Positions 1-9,611 of a DNA stretch of 64,000 bases are shown here, in pieces. Numbering within the stretch: the first letter of the stretch is position 1; every line of letters begins with the position of its first letter. The position numbers and the translations under genes were made by a program. Source of the DNA: [Actinomadura] parvosata subsp. kistnae (GTDB taxonomy: Bacteria; Actinomycetota; Actinomycetes; Streptosporangiales; Streptosporangiaceae); assembly GCF_900323885.1 (NCBI RefSeq), contig NZ_OOHJ01000011.1, forward strand, positions 414,790 to 478,789, given 5' to 3'. Below the pieces are notes generated by a model that ran no database searches, was not told the DNA's origin, and saw only the letters and a list, made by a program, of their open reading frames with translations.

Positions 1-51
1 GCACAGACGTGGCGTCGTGCACGTTTGCGGCGCGTTTGGTGGAATGGCGTC

Positions 52-1053
52 ATGAGCGTCGCCGAAGAGTTGCCAGGCGGAACCGACGCGGCACTGCTGC
101 GTCAGAGTCTCGACGAGGTCCGGCGTGTCATCGTCGGGCAGGACCACATGGTCGAAAGGCTCCTCGTGGCCCTGCTGGCGCGGGGGCACTGCCTGCTCGA
201 AGGCGTCCCCGGCGTCGCCAAGACCCTCGCCGCCGCCACCCTGGCCACCGTCGTGGGCGGTACGTTCGCCCGCATCCAGTTCACCCCCGACCTCGTGCCG
301 AGCGACATCGTCGGCACCCGCGTCTACCATCCCTCCAACGAGAAGTTCGATGTCGAGCTCGGCCCCGTCTTCGTCAACTTCCTGCTGGCCGACGAGATCA
401 ACCGCGCCCCCGCCAAGGTCCAGTCGGCGCTGCTGGAGGTGATGGCCGAGCGCCAGGTCACGCTCGCGGGCGTCACTCACCCGCTGCCCAAGCCGTTCAT
501 CGTGCTCGCGACACAAAACCCGATCGAGTCCGAAGGCGTCTACCCCCTGCCGGAAGTGCAGCGCGACCGGTTCCTGTTCCGCGTGCGCGTCCCCCACCCC
601 AGCGCCCACGAGGAGCTGGAGATCCTGCACCGCATGAGCGTCCGGCCGCCCGTCCCCGAGCGGGTGCTCGACCCCGACAAGCTGCTGGCCCTCCAGGAGG
701 CGGCCGAGCAGGTCTCGGTGCACCAGCTCGTCGCCGACTACGTCGTCCGGCTCGTCATGTCCACTCGCGCCCCCGCCGAGTACGGCCTGGCCGACCTCAC
801 CGAGACCATCGAGATCGGCGTCAGCCCCCGCGCCACCCTCGGCCTGGTCTCGGCCGGCCGGGCGCTCGCCCTGCTGCGCGGCCGCGACTACCTGCTGCCC
901 GACGACGTACGCGACGTCGCCGTGGACGTCATGGCGCACCGCCTGATGCTCACCTTCGACGCCCTGGCCGACGGCGTCGACCCCGAGACCGTCGTCAAGC
1001 AGATCCTTCAGGCCGTGCCCCCGCCCCTCGTCGTCTGGAACCAGAACCGTTGA
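52..1053 (+). CDS. MoxR-family AAA+ ATPase
   Basis: This is a 333-residue AAA+ ATPase of the MoxR family, which acts as a chaperone-like ATPase with von Willebrand A partners. The Walker A motif GVPGVAKT is at residues 51-58 and the Walker B LLADEIN at 111-117. The length is normal for the family. I chose the ATG at 52; an in-frame TTG at 25 would add nine residues with no better support. The next two genes encode a DUF58 protein and a membrane VWA protein, joined by 4-base overlaps, so this is the usual moxR-DUF58-VWA operon. The client of the complex is not known from sequence. Confidence 0.95.
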   Translation: MSVAEELPGGTDAALLRQSLDEVRRVIVGQDHMVERLLVALLARGHCLLEGVPGVAKTLAAATLATVVGGTFARIQFTPDLVPSDIVGTRVYHPSNEKFDVELGPVFVNFLLADEINRAPAKVQSALLEVMAERQVTLAGVTHPLPKPFIVLATQNPIESEGVYPLPEVQRDRFLFRVRVPHPSAHEELEILHRMSVRPPVPERVLDPDKLLALQEAAEQVSVHQLVADYVVRLVMSTRAPAEYGLADLTETIEIGVSPRATLGLVSAGRALALLRGRDYLLPDDVRDVAVDVMAHRLMLTFDALADGVDPETVVKQILQAVPPPLVVWNQNR

Positions 1054-1991
1054 GCCCCACCACCGCAGAGCAGGCCCTGCGCCGCCTGGAGCTGACCGTC
1101 ACCCGCCGGCTCGACGGCCTGCTGCACGGCGCCCACCAGGGCCTGCTGCCCGGCACCGGCAGCGAGGCCGGCGACAGCCGCGTCTACGTGCCCGGCGAGG
1201 ACGACGTGCGCCGCATGGACTGGAACGTCACCGCCCGCACGACCGTCCCGCACGTGCGCGACCTCATCGCCGACCGCGAGCTGGAGACCTGGGCCCTGGC
1301 CGACCTGTCGCCCAGCATGGACTTCGGCACCGCCGACACCGACAAGCGCGACCTGGTCGTGGCCGCCGTCGGCGCGATCGGCTTCCTGTCCAGCCGCATG
1401 GGCGACCGGTTCGGCGCGCTGGTCATCCACGACGAGTTCGTGCACCGCATGCCCGCCCGCACCGGCCGTCCCGCCCTCTACGGGCTGCTGCACTCCCTCA
1501 TGGACGCCCCGCGCGGCAGCGTCGTCCCCGACCCGCCCGACCTCGCGGAGGGCATCGAGATCCTCTCCGCCACCCGCCGGCGGCGCGGCATGCGGCTGAT
1601 CGTCTCCGACTTCCTCGACGCCCGCCCCGACCTCGACCCCGACGCCGAACGCCCCTGGGAGCGCCCCATCCGGCGCCTGGCGGCCCGCCACCAGGTGCTG
1701 GCCGTCGAGGTCATCGACCCCCGCGAGCTCGAGCTGCCCGACGTGGGCCGGGTCGCGTTCGCCGACCCCGAGACCGGGAACGTACGCGAGGTGCACCTTT
1801 CGCCCAAGATTCGGCGCGCGTACGCGGAGGCCGCCGCCCTGCAGCGCGAGGGCACCCGCCTGGCCCTGCGCCGCGCCGGCATCGCCCACCTCGTGCTGCG
1901 CACCGACCGCGACTGGGTGTTCGACGTCGCGCAGTTCGTGCTGCGCCAGCGCCGCATGAGCCACCTCGCCCACCGGAGGCCCACCGCATGA
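1050..1991 (+). CDS. DUF58 domain protein
   Basis: A 313-residue DUF58 protein, the standard middle partner of MoxR operons. The DUF58 signature is seen as a basic stretch with [11 protein letters not shown] around residues 54-63. A VWA-like segment [11 protein letters not shown] follows at about 82-92, with a DxSxS-like arrangement. The start is TTG at 1050, overlapping the upstream TGA as TTGA, so translation is probably coupled; no ATG lies nearby. The gene overlaps the next one by 4 bases as ATGA. Its molecular role is unknown; it is thought to link MoxR with VWA membrane proteins. Confidence 0.92.
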   Translation: MSPTTAEQALRRLELTVTRRLDGLLHGAHQGLLPGTGSEAGDSRVYVPGEDDVRRMDWNVTARTTVPHVRDLIADRELETWALADLSPSMDFGTADTDKRDLVVAAVGAIGFLSSRMGDRFGALVIHDEFVHRMPARTGRPALYGLLHSLMDAPRGSVVPDPPDLAEGIEILSATRRRRGMRLIVSDFLDARPDLDPDAERPWERPIRRLAARHQVLAVEVIDPRELELPDVGRVAFADPETGNVREVHLSPKIRRAYAEAAALQREGTRLALRRAGIAHLVLRTDRDWVFDVAQFVLRQRRMSHLAHRRPTA

Positions 1992-2935
1992 CATTCCTCG
2001 CCCCTGGGTGGTTGTGGCTGTTCGTGCTGGTGCTGCTGCTCGTGGCCGGCTACATCGCGTCGATGTTCGCCCGCCGCCGCTACACCGTGCGCTTCACCAA
2101 CCTCGCCCTGCTCAACCTCGTCGCCCCCGCCGGCCCCGGCTGGCGCCGCCACGTCGCCCCCGCCCTGTTCCTCGTCATGATGTCGCTCCTGGTCATCGGC
2201 GCCGCCAAGCCCGCCGACCAGGTCCGCGTGCCGCGCGACCGCGCCACCATCATGATCGCCCTCGACGTCTCCCTGTCCATGGACGCCGACGACGTCCAGC
2301 CCGACCGCATCAGCGCCGCCAAGTCCGCCGCCCAGGCGTTCGCCAAGGAGCTGCCCGACCGCTTCAACGTCGGCGTCGTCTCCTTCGCCCGCTCCGCCAA
2401 CGTCGTCATCTCCCCCACCACCGACCACCAGGCCGTCGTCACCGCCATCGGCAACCTCACCACCCGCCCCGGCACCGCGATCGGCGAGGCCGTCTTCAAC
2501 GCGCTGGAGTCGGTGCGCTCCTTCGACCAGCAGGCCGCCACCGACCCGCCGCCGGCCGCCATCGTGCTGCTCTCCGACGGCGACAACACCTCCGGCCGCT
2601 CCGTGAACGAGGCCATCGAGGCCGCCCAGCAGGCCCGCGTCCCCGTCTCCACCATCGCGTACGGCACCCAGGAAGGCACCGTCGACATCGACGGGCGGCC
2701 CGTGAACGTGCCGGTCAACAAGCAGACCCTGCAGTCGCTGTCCGACGGCACCAGCGGCCGCGCCTACACCGCCGAGTCCGGCAGCGAGCTGCGCGAGGTC
2801 TACGAGCAGATCGGCACCTCGCTCGGCTACAAGCTGGTCAACCAGGAGATCACCCAGTGGTTCATCGTGGCCGCCATCCTGGCCGGGCTGCTGGTGGCGG
2901 GCGCGGCGGTCCTGTTCGGCTCGCGAATCCCGTAA
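1988..2935 (+). CDS. VWA-domain membrane protein (BatA-like)
   Basis: A 315-residue membrane-anchored von Willebrand A protein. Two hydrophobic helices lie near the N terminus (about 6-26 and 57-73). The VWA domain follows, with a complete MIDAS start DVSLS at 93-97 and a later Thr in [11 protein letters not shown]-terminal helix is at about 293-310. This is the BatA/BatB layout in which the VWA domain sits between membrane segments. It is the last gene of the MoxR operon, overlapping DUF58 by ATGA; only about 11 bases separate it from the next, unrelated methyltransferase gene. Confidence 0.93.
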   Translation: MTFLAPGWLWLFVLVLLLVAGYIASMFARRRYTVRFTNLALLNLVAPAGPGWRRHVAPALFLVMMSLLVIGAAKPADQVRVPRDRATIMIALDVSLSMDADDVQPDRISAAKSAAQAFAKELPDRFNVGVVSFARSANVVISPTTDHQAVVTAIGNLTTRPGTAIGEAVFNALESVRSFDQQAATDPPPAAIVLLSDGDNTSGRSVNEAIEAAQQARVPVSTIAYGTQEGTVDIDGRPVNVPVNKQTLQSLSDGTSGRAYTAESGSELREVYEQIGTSLGYKLVNQEITQWFIVAAILAGLLVAGAAVLFGSRIP

Positions 2936-2946
2936 CGTTTGGCGAC

Positions 2947-3537
2947 GTGGCCCACTATTTCTCCGAGCAGCCGTCGACCGCGAGCAGGCCGGGCTCCGTC
3001 GATCTCGTCCTGCCCGACCTGCACCTGCGGCTGGAGACCGACAGCGGCGTGTTCTCCCCCGAGCGGGTCGACGTCGGCACGCGGGTGCTGCTGGAGAGCG
3101 TCCCGCCGCCGCCGCAGGAGGGCGACCTGCTCGACCTGGGCTGCGGCTACGGGCCCATCGCGCTGACCATGGCCAAGCGGGCGCCCGGGGCGACGGTGTG
3201 GGCCGTCGATGTGAACAGGCGCAGCCTGGAGCTGACCCAGCGGAACGCTCAAGCCGCCGCCCTTGACAAAGTAAGGTCAGTACATATCGATGAAGTGCCA
3301 GATGAAGTGAAATTTCGGGCCATCTGGTCTAATCCTGCGATCCGGATTGGGAAGCAGGCGTTGCACGACATGCTCACCAGGTGGCTCACCCGGCTCACGC
3401 CCGACGGCGTGGCCTACCTGGTCGTCCAGAAACACCTCGGCTCGGACTCCCTGCAGCGCTGGCTCGGCGAGCAGGGCTGGCAGGCCTCCCGCGAGGCCAG
3501 CCGGGCCGCCTACCGCATCCTGAAGGTGACCCGATGA
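2947..3537 (+). CDS. Class I SAM methyltransferase, RsmC-like
   Basis: A 196-residue methyltransferase resembling the catalytic half of RsmC, which makes m2G in 16S rRNA. The SAM-binding motif LDLGCGYGPIAL is near residues 62-73. The catalytic-loop equivalent SNPAIRIGK is close to the NPPxRxGK form seen in actinobacterial homologues. The start is GTG at 2947, which fits the family N terminus with HYFSEQP. The stop overlaps the ATG of the following TrmH-type gene (ATGA), so the two RNA-methylation genes are probably translationally coupled. Substrate is inferred from family only. Confidence 0.87.
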   Translation: MAHYFSEQPSTASRPGSVDLVLPDLHLRLETDSGVFSPERVDVGTRVLLESVPPPPQEGDLLDLGCGYGPIALTMAKRAPGATVWAVDVNRRSLELTQRNAQAAALDKVRSVHIDEVPDEVKFRAIWSNPAIRIGKQALHDMLTRWLTRLTPDGVAYLVVQKHLGSDSLQRWLGEQGWQASREASRAAYRILKVTR

Positions 3538-4073
3538 GAAGGCAGCTGCGCCCCACCGACGTCAAGCGGCTCAACCGCACCTGGCGCAGGAACACCCACC
3601 ACCGTCTCGGCCTCATCATCGAGTCCGTCACCGGCCCGTTCAACATCGGCTCGATCTTCCGCAGCGCCGCCGCGTTCGGCGTCGACGAGATCTGGCTGGC
3701 CGGCAACGCCACCCCGCCCACCAACCCCAAGGCGGGCAAGACCGCGCTCGGCACCGAGCGCCTGGTCGACTGGCACGAGGCCGTGCCCGCCGTCGAGGCG
3801 GTCAAGGCCGCACGGGAAGAGGGCTACGCGGTGCTCGCGATCGAGCTGACCGCCGAGGCCGTGCCACTGCACCGAGCCGATCTGGCCCGCGACGTGTGCC
3901 TGGTCGTCGGCAGCGAGGACCACGGCTGCTCCCCCGCCCTGCTCGACGCCGTCGACGGCGCCTGCTACATCCCGCAGGTCGGGCGGGTCGGCTCGTTCAA
4001 CGTCGCGGTCGCCGCGGCCATCGCGCTGGCCGAGGCCCGCCGCCAGGAGTGGCAGAATCTCCCTGATTCGTAA
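3534..4073 (+). CDS. SpoU/TrmH-family RNA 2'-O-methyltransferase
   Basis: A 179-residue SPOUT methyltransferase. All three family motifs are visible: NIGSIFRSAAAFG (motif 1), LVVGSEDHGCS (motif 2) and YIPQVGRVGSFNVAVA (motif 3), which form the knotted SAM site. The length matches single-domain TrmH-like tRNA 2'-O-ribose methyltransferases that lack an extra RNA-binding domain. The ATG at 3534 overlaps the stop of the RsmC-like gene. Whether it modifies tRNA or rRNA cannot be told from sequence. Confidence 0.9.
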   Translation: MRRQLRPTDVKRLNRTWRRNTHHRLGLIIESVTGPFNIGSIFRSAAAFGVDEIWLAGNATPPTNPKAGKTALGTERLVDWHEAVPAVEAVKAAREEGYAVLAIELTAEAVPLHRADLARDVCLVVGSEDHGCSPALLDAVDGACYIPQVGRVGSFNVAVAAAIALAEARRQEWQNLPDS

Positions 4074-4109
4074 CCGCACCGTTCACCCGGGAAGGGCATA
4101 CTTCAGGAC

Positions 4110-4910
4110 GTGCTGAGCCGTCGTTTCGCCTTCCTCGACCACCCCGGCCCGCTGCCCTTCGCCCACCGCGGCGGAGCGGCGGAAGGCGCGGAGAACTCCG
4201 CCGCCGCGTTCGAACGGGCGGTCGCGCTCGGCTACACCTACCTGGAGACCGACGCGCACGCCACCTCCGACGGCGTGCTGCTCGCCTTCCACGACCACAC
4301 CCTCGACCGGGTGACCGACCATCGCGGCCGCATCTCCGAGCTGCCCTACAAGACGGTCAAACGCGCCCGCATCGCCGGGGTGCACGAGATCCCGCTGCTG
4401 GAGGACCTCCTCGGCACCTGGCCGGAGATCCGCTTCAACATCGACGTCAAGGAGGCGGCCGCCATCGCCCCGCTCGCCGAGGCGATCAGGCGCACCAACT
4501 CCTACGACCGGATCTGCCTGACCTCGTTCTCCGACGAGCGGCTCGTGCTGGCCAGGGCCGCGCTGGGCCGGGAGGTGTGCTCGGCGCTCGGGCCGCGCGG
4601 CGTGGCCGCCCTGCGGGCCGCCGCCGCCACCTCCGGCTACGGCCGGCTGCTGACCCGCCTCTCGCGCGCCGGCGTGCCGTGCGCGCAGGTGCCGGTCGGC
4701 TTCCGCGGGCTGCGCGTCACCACCCGGCGCCTCATCCGTACGGCGCACGCCATCGGCATGCAGGTGCACGTGTGGACGGTCAACGACACCGCCCGCATGG
4801 AGCACCTGCTCGACCTGGGCGTCGACGGCATCATGACCGACAACGTCACCGGCCTGCGTGACGTGCTGGAGCGCCGGGGCCAGTGGCATCCCGGCCGCCT
4901 GGCCGCCTGA
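4110..4910 (+). CDS. Glycerophosphodiester phosphodiesterase
   Basis: A 266-residue GDPD-family enzyme that hydrolyses glycerophosphodiesters to glycerol-3-phosphate and an alcohol. The catalytic and metal residues are in place: HRGG at 19-22, EN at 28-29, the E/D pair in LETDAH at 45-50 and the second catalytic His in FHDH at 60-63. The C-terminal WTVNDTARM motif is also present. There is no signal peptide, so the enzyme is likely cytoplasmic. The start is a GTG at 4110. It is followed after 37 bases by an MFS transporter on the same strand. Confidence 0.93.
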   Translation: MLSRRFAFLDHPGPLPFAHRGGAAEGAENSAAAFERAVALGYTYLETDAHATSDGVLLAFHDHTLDRVTDHRGRISELPYKTVKRARIAGVHEIPLLEDLLGTWPEIRFNIDVKEAAAIAPLAEAIRRTNSYDRICLTSFSDERLVLARAALGREVCSALGPRGVAALRAAAATSGYGRLLTRLSRAGVPCAQVPVGFRGLRVTTRRLIRTAHAIGMQVHVWTVNDTARMEHLLDLGVDGIMTDNVTGLRDVLERRGQWHPGRLAA

Positions 4911-4947
4911 GCATCCCCCTTACCGCGCAGAGGAGCGACCCGTCACC

Positions 4948-6381
4948 ATGCCCGTATCCGCACCCCCCGCGGCCCTCGACGACTCCCCCGGCGCGCGCCG
5001 GCGCGAGCAACGCGGCTGGTACTTCTACGACTGGGCCAACTCCGCCTTCTACACGGTGGTCATCTCGGTCTTCCTCGGCCCGTACCTCATCCCGGTCGCC
5101 AAGACCGCGGCCTGCGCCAAGGACTTCCCGACCGTGGCGTCCGGCACCTGCCTGGACACCTTCGACGCGCTCGTCCTCCGCCATCCCGGCCTCGGCTACG
5201 TGGACGTGCTCGGCGCCGACATCAGGCCCGCCGCGTACTTCGGGCTGATCACCACGATCGCGGTGTTCCTGCAGATCCTGGTGCTGCCGGTGGTGGGCGC
5301 GCTGGCCGACCACACCGGCCGCAAGAAGGAGCTGCTGGGCGGCTTCGCCTACGTCGGCGCGCTGGCCGCGATGTGCCTGTTCTTCGTCGAGGGCGACCGC
5401 TACCTGCTCGGCGGCGTGCTGTTCATCCTGGCGAACCTGGCCTACGGCGCCTCCGTCGTGGTCTACGACTCGTTCCTGCCGCAGATCTCCACGCCGGAGG
5501 AGCGCGACGGGGTCTCCTCGCGCGGCTGGGCCATCGGCTACCTCGGCGGCGGCCTGCTGCTGGCCCTCAACCTCGTGCTCTACCTGCAGCACGAGAGCCT
5601 CGGCCTGACCCAGGGCATGGCGGTGCGGATCTGCATGGCCTCGGCGGCCCTGTGGTGGGCGACGTTCACGATCATCCCGCTGCTGCGGCTGCGCAACCGG
5701 CCCGTGCCCGCGCACGAGAGCACCGCGCTGCGCTCGGTCGGCGGCAGCTTCCGCCAGCTCGGCCGCACCCTCGCCGAGCTGCGGCGCTACCCGCTGACGC
5801 TGCTGTTCCTGATCGCCTACCTCGTCTACAACGACGGCGTGCAGACGGTCATCGGCAACAGCGCCGCCTTCGCCTCCGAAGCGCTCAAGCTGTCGCAGGA
5901 CGTGCAGATCACGGCGATCCTCATGGTGCAGTTCGTGGCGTTCTTCGGGGCGCTGCTGCTCGGCCGGCTGGCGCGCAGCTTCGGCACCAAGCGGACGGTG
6001 CTGGCGAGCCTGGTGCTGTGGACGGCGATCGTCGCCATGGCCATGTTCGTGGCCGAGGGGCAGGCGCTGCAGTTCTACCTGATGGCGTTCGCGATCGCGA
6101 TCGTGCTGGGCGGCACGCAGGCGCTGTCGCGCTCGCTGTTCTCGCTGGTGATCCCGCGGGGGCGGGAGGCCGAGTACTTCAGTCTCCTCCAGATCAGCGA
6201 CAAGGGGTCGGCGTTCATCGGCTCGCTGACGATCACGCTGGCGCTGCAGTTCACCAACAGCTACCGGATCGCGATCCTGTCGATGGTCGTCTTCTTCGTG
6301 ATCGGGTTCGTCCTCCTGGCCGTCACGAACCTGCCCAGGGCCATCCGGGCGGCGGGCAACGAGGTCCCCGGCCGCATCTGA
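4948..6381 (+). CDS. MFS transporter, UMF1/Atg22-like family
   Basis: A 477-residue polytopic membrane protein with about 12 hydrophobic segments. The opening REQRGWYFYDWANSAFYTVV is the hallmark of the UMF1 (Atg22-related) branch of the major facilitator superfamily. A DHTGRKK loop between helices 2 and 3 matches the MFS motif A position. The start ATG at 4948 follows GAGGAG-like ribosome-binding sequence. The substrate is unknown; fungal Atg22 exports amino acids from the vacuole. The preceding glycerophosphodiesterase may be cotranscribed, but nothing ties their functions. Confidence 0.9.
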   Translation: MPVSAPPAALDDSPGARRREQRGWYFYDWANSAFYTVVISVFLGPYLIPVAKTAACAKDFPTVASGTCLDTFDALVLRHPGLGYVDVLGADIRPAAYFGLITTIAVFLQILVLPVVGALADHTGRKKELLGGFAYVGALAAMCLFFVEGDRYLLGGVLFILANLAYGASVVVYDSFLPQISTPEERDGVSSRGWAIGYLGGGLLLALNLVLYLQHESLGLTQGMAVRICMASAALWWATFTIIPLLRLRNRPVPAHESTALRSVGGSFRQLGRTLAELRRYPLTLLFLIAYLVYNDGVQTVIGNSAAFASEALKLSQDVQITAILMVQFVAFFGALLLGRLARSFGTKRTVLASLVLWTAIVAMAMFVAEGQALQFYLMAFAIAIVLGGTQALSRSLFSLVIPRGREAEYFSLLQISDKGSAFIGSLTITLALQFTNSYRIAILSMVVFFVIGFVLLAVTNLPRAIRAAGNEVPGRI

Positions 6382-6487
6382 GAAGAGTCCACCCATCCGA
6401 ACAGAGAGCACCGCTCTTGACTTCACCACGCCCTTGACGAGAGCATTGCTCACATAACGGAGCAACGCCCTCTTCAAGGAGCATCGA

Positions 6488-7096
6488 TTGTCCCCCAGGC
6501 TCACCTCCGCGGCCTTCGCCGCCGGCGGCCTCCTCTTCCTCCTCTACCCCGCCCTCCGCCCCTCCGGCGACGACGCCACCGCCATGGCCTCCACCGAATG
6601 GGTGGCCGGGCACGCCGCCGCGATGATCGGGTTCATCCTGCTCGGACTGGCCGTACTCGGACTCCACCAGGCGCTCGGCGACCGGCTGTCGCTGCGCGCC
6701 GCCGTGGTCACCTGGATCGGCGCCGGGCTGACGCTGCCGTACTACGGTGCGGAGGACTTCGGCCTGCACGTCATCGCCCAGCGCTCCCTCCGGGACGGCG
6801 CGCCGACGCTCATGGAACTGGCCTCACAGTTCAGGTACGGCCCCGTCCCCATGACCATGTTCGCCGCCGGGCTCCTTCTCCTGGCCGTGGGCACCGTCAT
6901 GGCCGCCATCGCCATCGGCCGCTCCGGGGTGCTCCCGAAGTGGAGCGGCACGGCACTGGCCCTCGGCTTCGTCCTGTTCATCCCCCAGTTCTTCGGCCCC
7001 TACCCGCTGCGCGTCGCCCACGGCGCCCTGCTCATGGCGGGCGGCCTGTGGGCAGCAGCGGCCTTGTGGCGAGCCCGCGCCACCACCGACCACTGA
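6488..7096 (+). CDS. Hypothetical membrane protein
   Basis: A 202-residue protein I do not recognise. It has about five hydrophobic helices (near 4-22, 40-58, 68-85, 115-138 and 150-195), so it is an integral membrane protein. The start is TTG at 6488, preceded by AAGGAGC; no ATG is close enough to replace it. There are no enzymatic motifs. The gene is followed directly by a 0.9 kb tandem-repeat region. It could be a DUF998-like protein, but I would not assign that. Confidence 0.7.
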   Translation: MSPRLTSAAFAAGGLLFLLYPALRPSGDDATAMASTEWVAGHAAAMIGFILLGLAVLGLHQALGDRLSLRAAVVTWIGAGLTLPYYGAEDFGLHVIAQRSLRDGAPTLMELASQFRYGPVPMTMFAAGLLLLAVGTVMAAIAIGRSGVLPKWSGTALALGFVLFIPQFFGPYPLRVAHGALLMAGGLWAAAALWRARATTDH

Positions 7097-7104
7097 GCCC
7101 GCTC

Positions 7105-8035
7105 GATGCCACTGCGGCAGCCACCCGCCGACGCAGGCCCCGCTGTGGCCCACCGCCCCGCTCACCAAGAGCGCGCACTGCGGCGAGCTGACCACCACCT
7201 CGGGCCCCAATGCGGCAGACCGGCCCACCTGCGCAGGCCACGCTGCGGTAGGTCGCCCGTCCGGCCCAGGCCGTGGCCATGGCAGCCACCCCGCCGCTGA
7301 GGCGACGCACTATGGTGGCCCGGCCACCCCACTCAGGGCGCGCACTGCGGCAGGCCGACCCACCTGCGGCAGCCCGACCCGCCCGCACAGGCCACACTGC
7401 GGCAGGCCGATCCGCCGCACAGGGCGCACACCGGCGAGCCGACCACCACCCTCAGGCCCCAATGCGGCAGACCGGCCCACCTGCGCAGGCCACGCTGCGG
7501 TAGTCGCCCGTCCGGCCCAGGCCGTGGCCATGGCAGCCACCCCGCCGCTGAGGCGACGCACTATGGTGGCCCGGCCACCCCACTCAGGCGCGCACTGCGG
7601 CAGGCCGACCCACCTGCGCAGCCCGACCCGCCCGCACAGGCCACACTGCGGCAGGCCGATCCGCCGCACAGGCGCACACCGCGAGCCACCACCCCTCAGG
7701 CCCCAATGCGGCAGACCGGCCCACCTGCGCAGGCCACGCTGCGGTAGGTCGCCCGTCCGGCCCAGGCCGTGGCCATGGCAGCCACCCCGCCGCTGAGGCG
7801 ACGCACTATGGTGGCCCGGCCACCCCACTCAGGGCGCGCACTGCGGCAGGCCGACCCACCTGCGGCAGCCCGACCCGCCCGCACAGGCCACACTGCGGCA
7901 GGCCGCCCCGCCGCACAAGGCGCACACCGGCGAGCCGACCACCACCCTCAGGCCCCAATGCGGCAGACCGCCTCGCCCGCTCAGGCCGCACTTCGGCGGG
8001 CCGCCCGCCCGTGCAGGCCGCCCCACCCCGGCCCC
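7105..8035. repeat. Intergenic minisatellite, about 252-bp unit x3 plus partial copies
   Basis: Three long copies start at 7205, 7457 and 7701 (lengths 252, 244 and 252), and a partial fourth starts at 7953. A degraded copy precedes the first. The mark of each copy is CCCCAATGCGGCAGACCG. Inside each unit are shorter motifs related to CTGCGGCAGGCC. Copies 1 and 3 are almost identical. Copy 2 differs by losing single G bases at five sites and three bases at one site, with almost no substitutions. Frames are not kept between copies, so I do not regard it as coding. It fills the gap between the convergent genes ending at 7096 and 8121. Confidence 0.95.
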
Positions 8036-8120
8036 TGAGACCAAGTGCTCACGTGGGCCGGTCACCCCGCTCAGGGGCGGGCCGGAGTGGACCGGTCCCG
8101 TAAATGCGTGCTCGTGGGGC

Positions 8121-9083
8121 TCAGGTGACGTTGAGGACGGTCTTGCCGCGGTTGCGGCCCTGCTCGCCGCGGCGGTGGGCCTCGGCGGCGTCCGCGAGGG
8201 GGAAGACGTCCTCGACCTCGACGTCCAGCTCGCCCTTGTCGATCAGCTCGGCGATCCGGGCGAGCGCCGGGCCGTCGGGTTCGACCAGGATGCCGGTGGC
8301 CCGCACGCCCCGCTCGCGGGCGCGGCCGATCAGGTCGGGCGCCACGCCGGACGGCACCGCCACCAGCAGCCCGCCGGGGCGCAGCACCTCCAGGGACCGG
8401 GTGCTCGTCCGGTCGTGCCCGTCGCCGACCAGGTCGATCACCACGTCCACGTCCCGCACGGCGTCCTCGAAGCGCGTGGTGGTGTAGTCGATCACCTCGT
8501 CCGCGCCGATGGAGCGCAGCCAGTCGTGCTTGGGTGCGGAGGCCGTGCCGATCACGTACGCGCCCGCGTTCCGGGCGATCTGCACCGCCAGATGGCCGAC
8601 ACCGCCCGCCGCCGCGTGGATCAGCACCCGCTGCCCGCTCGCGACGGCCGCGGTGTCGACGAGCGCCTGCCAGGCGGTGAGGGCGGCGAGCGGCGCCCCG
8701 GCCGCCGCCGCGTGCCCGACGGTGGCGGGCTTGCGGGCGAACTGCCGGCTCGGCGCGGTGACGTACTCGGCGTACGCACCCGCCTGGCGGGGGAACCAGG
8801 GCATGCCGAACACCTCGTCGCCCGGCTCGAAGATCGTCACTCCGAACCCGGTCTCCTCGACGACGCCGGAGACGTCCCAGCCGAGGATGAACGGCGGCTC
8901 GCCCAGCACCCCGGCCATGCCGCCGCCCGCGCGGGTCTTCCAGTCCACCGGGTTCACGCCGGCGGCGTGCACCCGGACCAGGATCTCAGTGGGCAGCGGG
9001 ACGGGCTTGGGCACCTCGGCGAGACGCAGCACCTCCGGGCCGCCGTGGGAGTCCTGGACGATCGCGCGCATGGTGGCTGACAT
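8121..9083 (-). CDS. Zinc-independent MDR oxidoreductase (quinone reductase-like)
   Basis: A 320-residue medium-chain dehydrogenase/reductase using NADPH. The GroES-like N domain contains the AGVNPVDWKTR motif. The Rossmann motif HAAAGGVGHLAVQIA is typical of NADPH:quinone reductases. The zinc-binding cysteines of classical alcohol dehydrogenases are absent. I chose the ATG at 9083, which has AAGGAG upstream, rather than the longer reading frame. It is divergent from an HxlR regulator, a common pairing in which the regulator responds to electrophiles or quinones; that role is inferred. Confidence 0.92.
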   Translation of the reverse strand: MSATMRAIVQDSHGGPEVLRLAEVPKPVPLPTEILVRVHAAGVNPVDWKTRAGGGMAGVLGEPPFILGWDVSGVVEETGFGVTIFEPGDEVFGMPWFPRQAGAYAEYVTAPSRQFARKPATVGHAAAAGAPLAALTAWQALVDTAAVASGQRVLIHAAAGGVGHLAVQIARNAGAYVIGTASAPKHDWLRSIGADEVIDYTTTRFEDAVRDVDVVIDLVGDGHDRTSTRSLEVLRPGGLLVAVPSGVAPDLIGRARERGVRATGILVEPDGPALARIAELIDKGELDVEVEDVFPLADAAEAHRRGEQGRNRGKTVLNVT

Positions 9084-9225
9084 GGTGATGCTCCTTGCTC
9101 GTTCAGTACGGCCGGGCTCCGTTCCCGCCTGGCCGCAGCCGAAGCTACCCAACAGGTGGTAGTAACTCGCAAGGGCGACTGCTATCTTTTGGGAAGTAAT
9201 ATCCCCCTGAGGAAAGGTTCCGGCC
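9084..9225. promoter_or_regulatory. Divergent MDR/HxlR intergenic region with inverted repeat
   Basis: The 142-base gap between the two divergent starts has locally lower GC. It holds an inverted repeat CTACC-N8-GGTAG (9145-9162) and then AGTAACT and AAGTAAT direct repeats. This is a reasonable operator for the HxlR protein encoded next to it. The assignment is from position and symmetry only. Confidence 0.5.
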
Positions 9226-9603
9226 ATGGCGTTGACCTGCGGCTCCGGACTGCACGACCGGCACGACGTCTACGCGGCACAGTGCCCGTGCAGAGACGTG
9301 CTGGACATGCTGGCCAACAAGTGGTCGGCCCTGGCCGTGGGCGCTCTGGAGGAGGGGCCGCAGCGCTTCGGCGCGCTGCAGCGCCGCCTGGAGGGCGTCA
9401 GCCCCAAGGTCCTCACCCAGACGCTGCGCCGCCTGGAGGAGCACGGCTTCGTCGACCGCACGATCTACCCGGCGGTCCCGCTGCACGTCGAATACTCCCT
9501 CACCGACCTGGGCCGCGGCGTGGCCGGCCCGCTCGGCGCGCTGCGCTCCTGGGTGGAGTCCCACCTCGACGAGATCCACCACGCCCGAGCGACCGCGAGC
9601 TGA
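9226..9603 (+). CDS. HxlR-family transcriptional regulator
   Basis: A 125-residue winged-helix regulator of the HxlR family. The family signature is visible as the CPCRDVLDMLANKWSALAV segment at about 20-38, followed by the FGALQRRLEGVSPKVLTQTL recognition region. Conserved cysteines near the N terminus (C20 and C22) could sense thiol-reactive compounds as in HypR or YodB; that is inference. The gene is divergent from the MDR oxidoreductase, its likely target. Its 3' end abuts a 41-bp tandem repeat array. Confidence 0.93.
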   Translation: MALTCGSGLHDRHDVYAAQCPCRDVLDMLANKWSALAVGALEEGPQRFGALQRRLEGVSPKVLTQTLRRLEEHGFVDRTIYPAVPLHVEYSLTDLGRGVAGPLGALRSWVESHLDEIHHARATAS

Positions 9604-9611
9604 CCCCGCAG

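Noticed and set aside
6382..6487. TTGACT and TTGACG hexamers as promoters of the membrane protein gene
   Set aside because: No -10 hexamer at acceptable distance from either.
7310..7893. Leftward open frames with Gly/Leu/Pro/Cys repeats across the 252-bp array
   Set aside because: The repeat length changes (252, 244, 252) break the frame between copies, composition is repeat-driven and no start or family feature supports coding.
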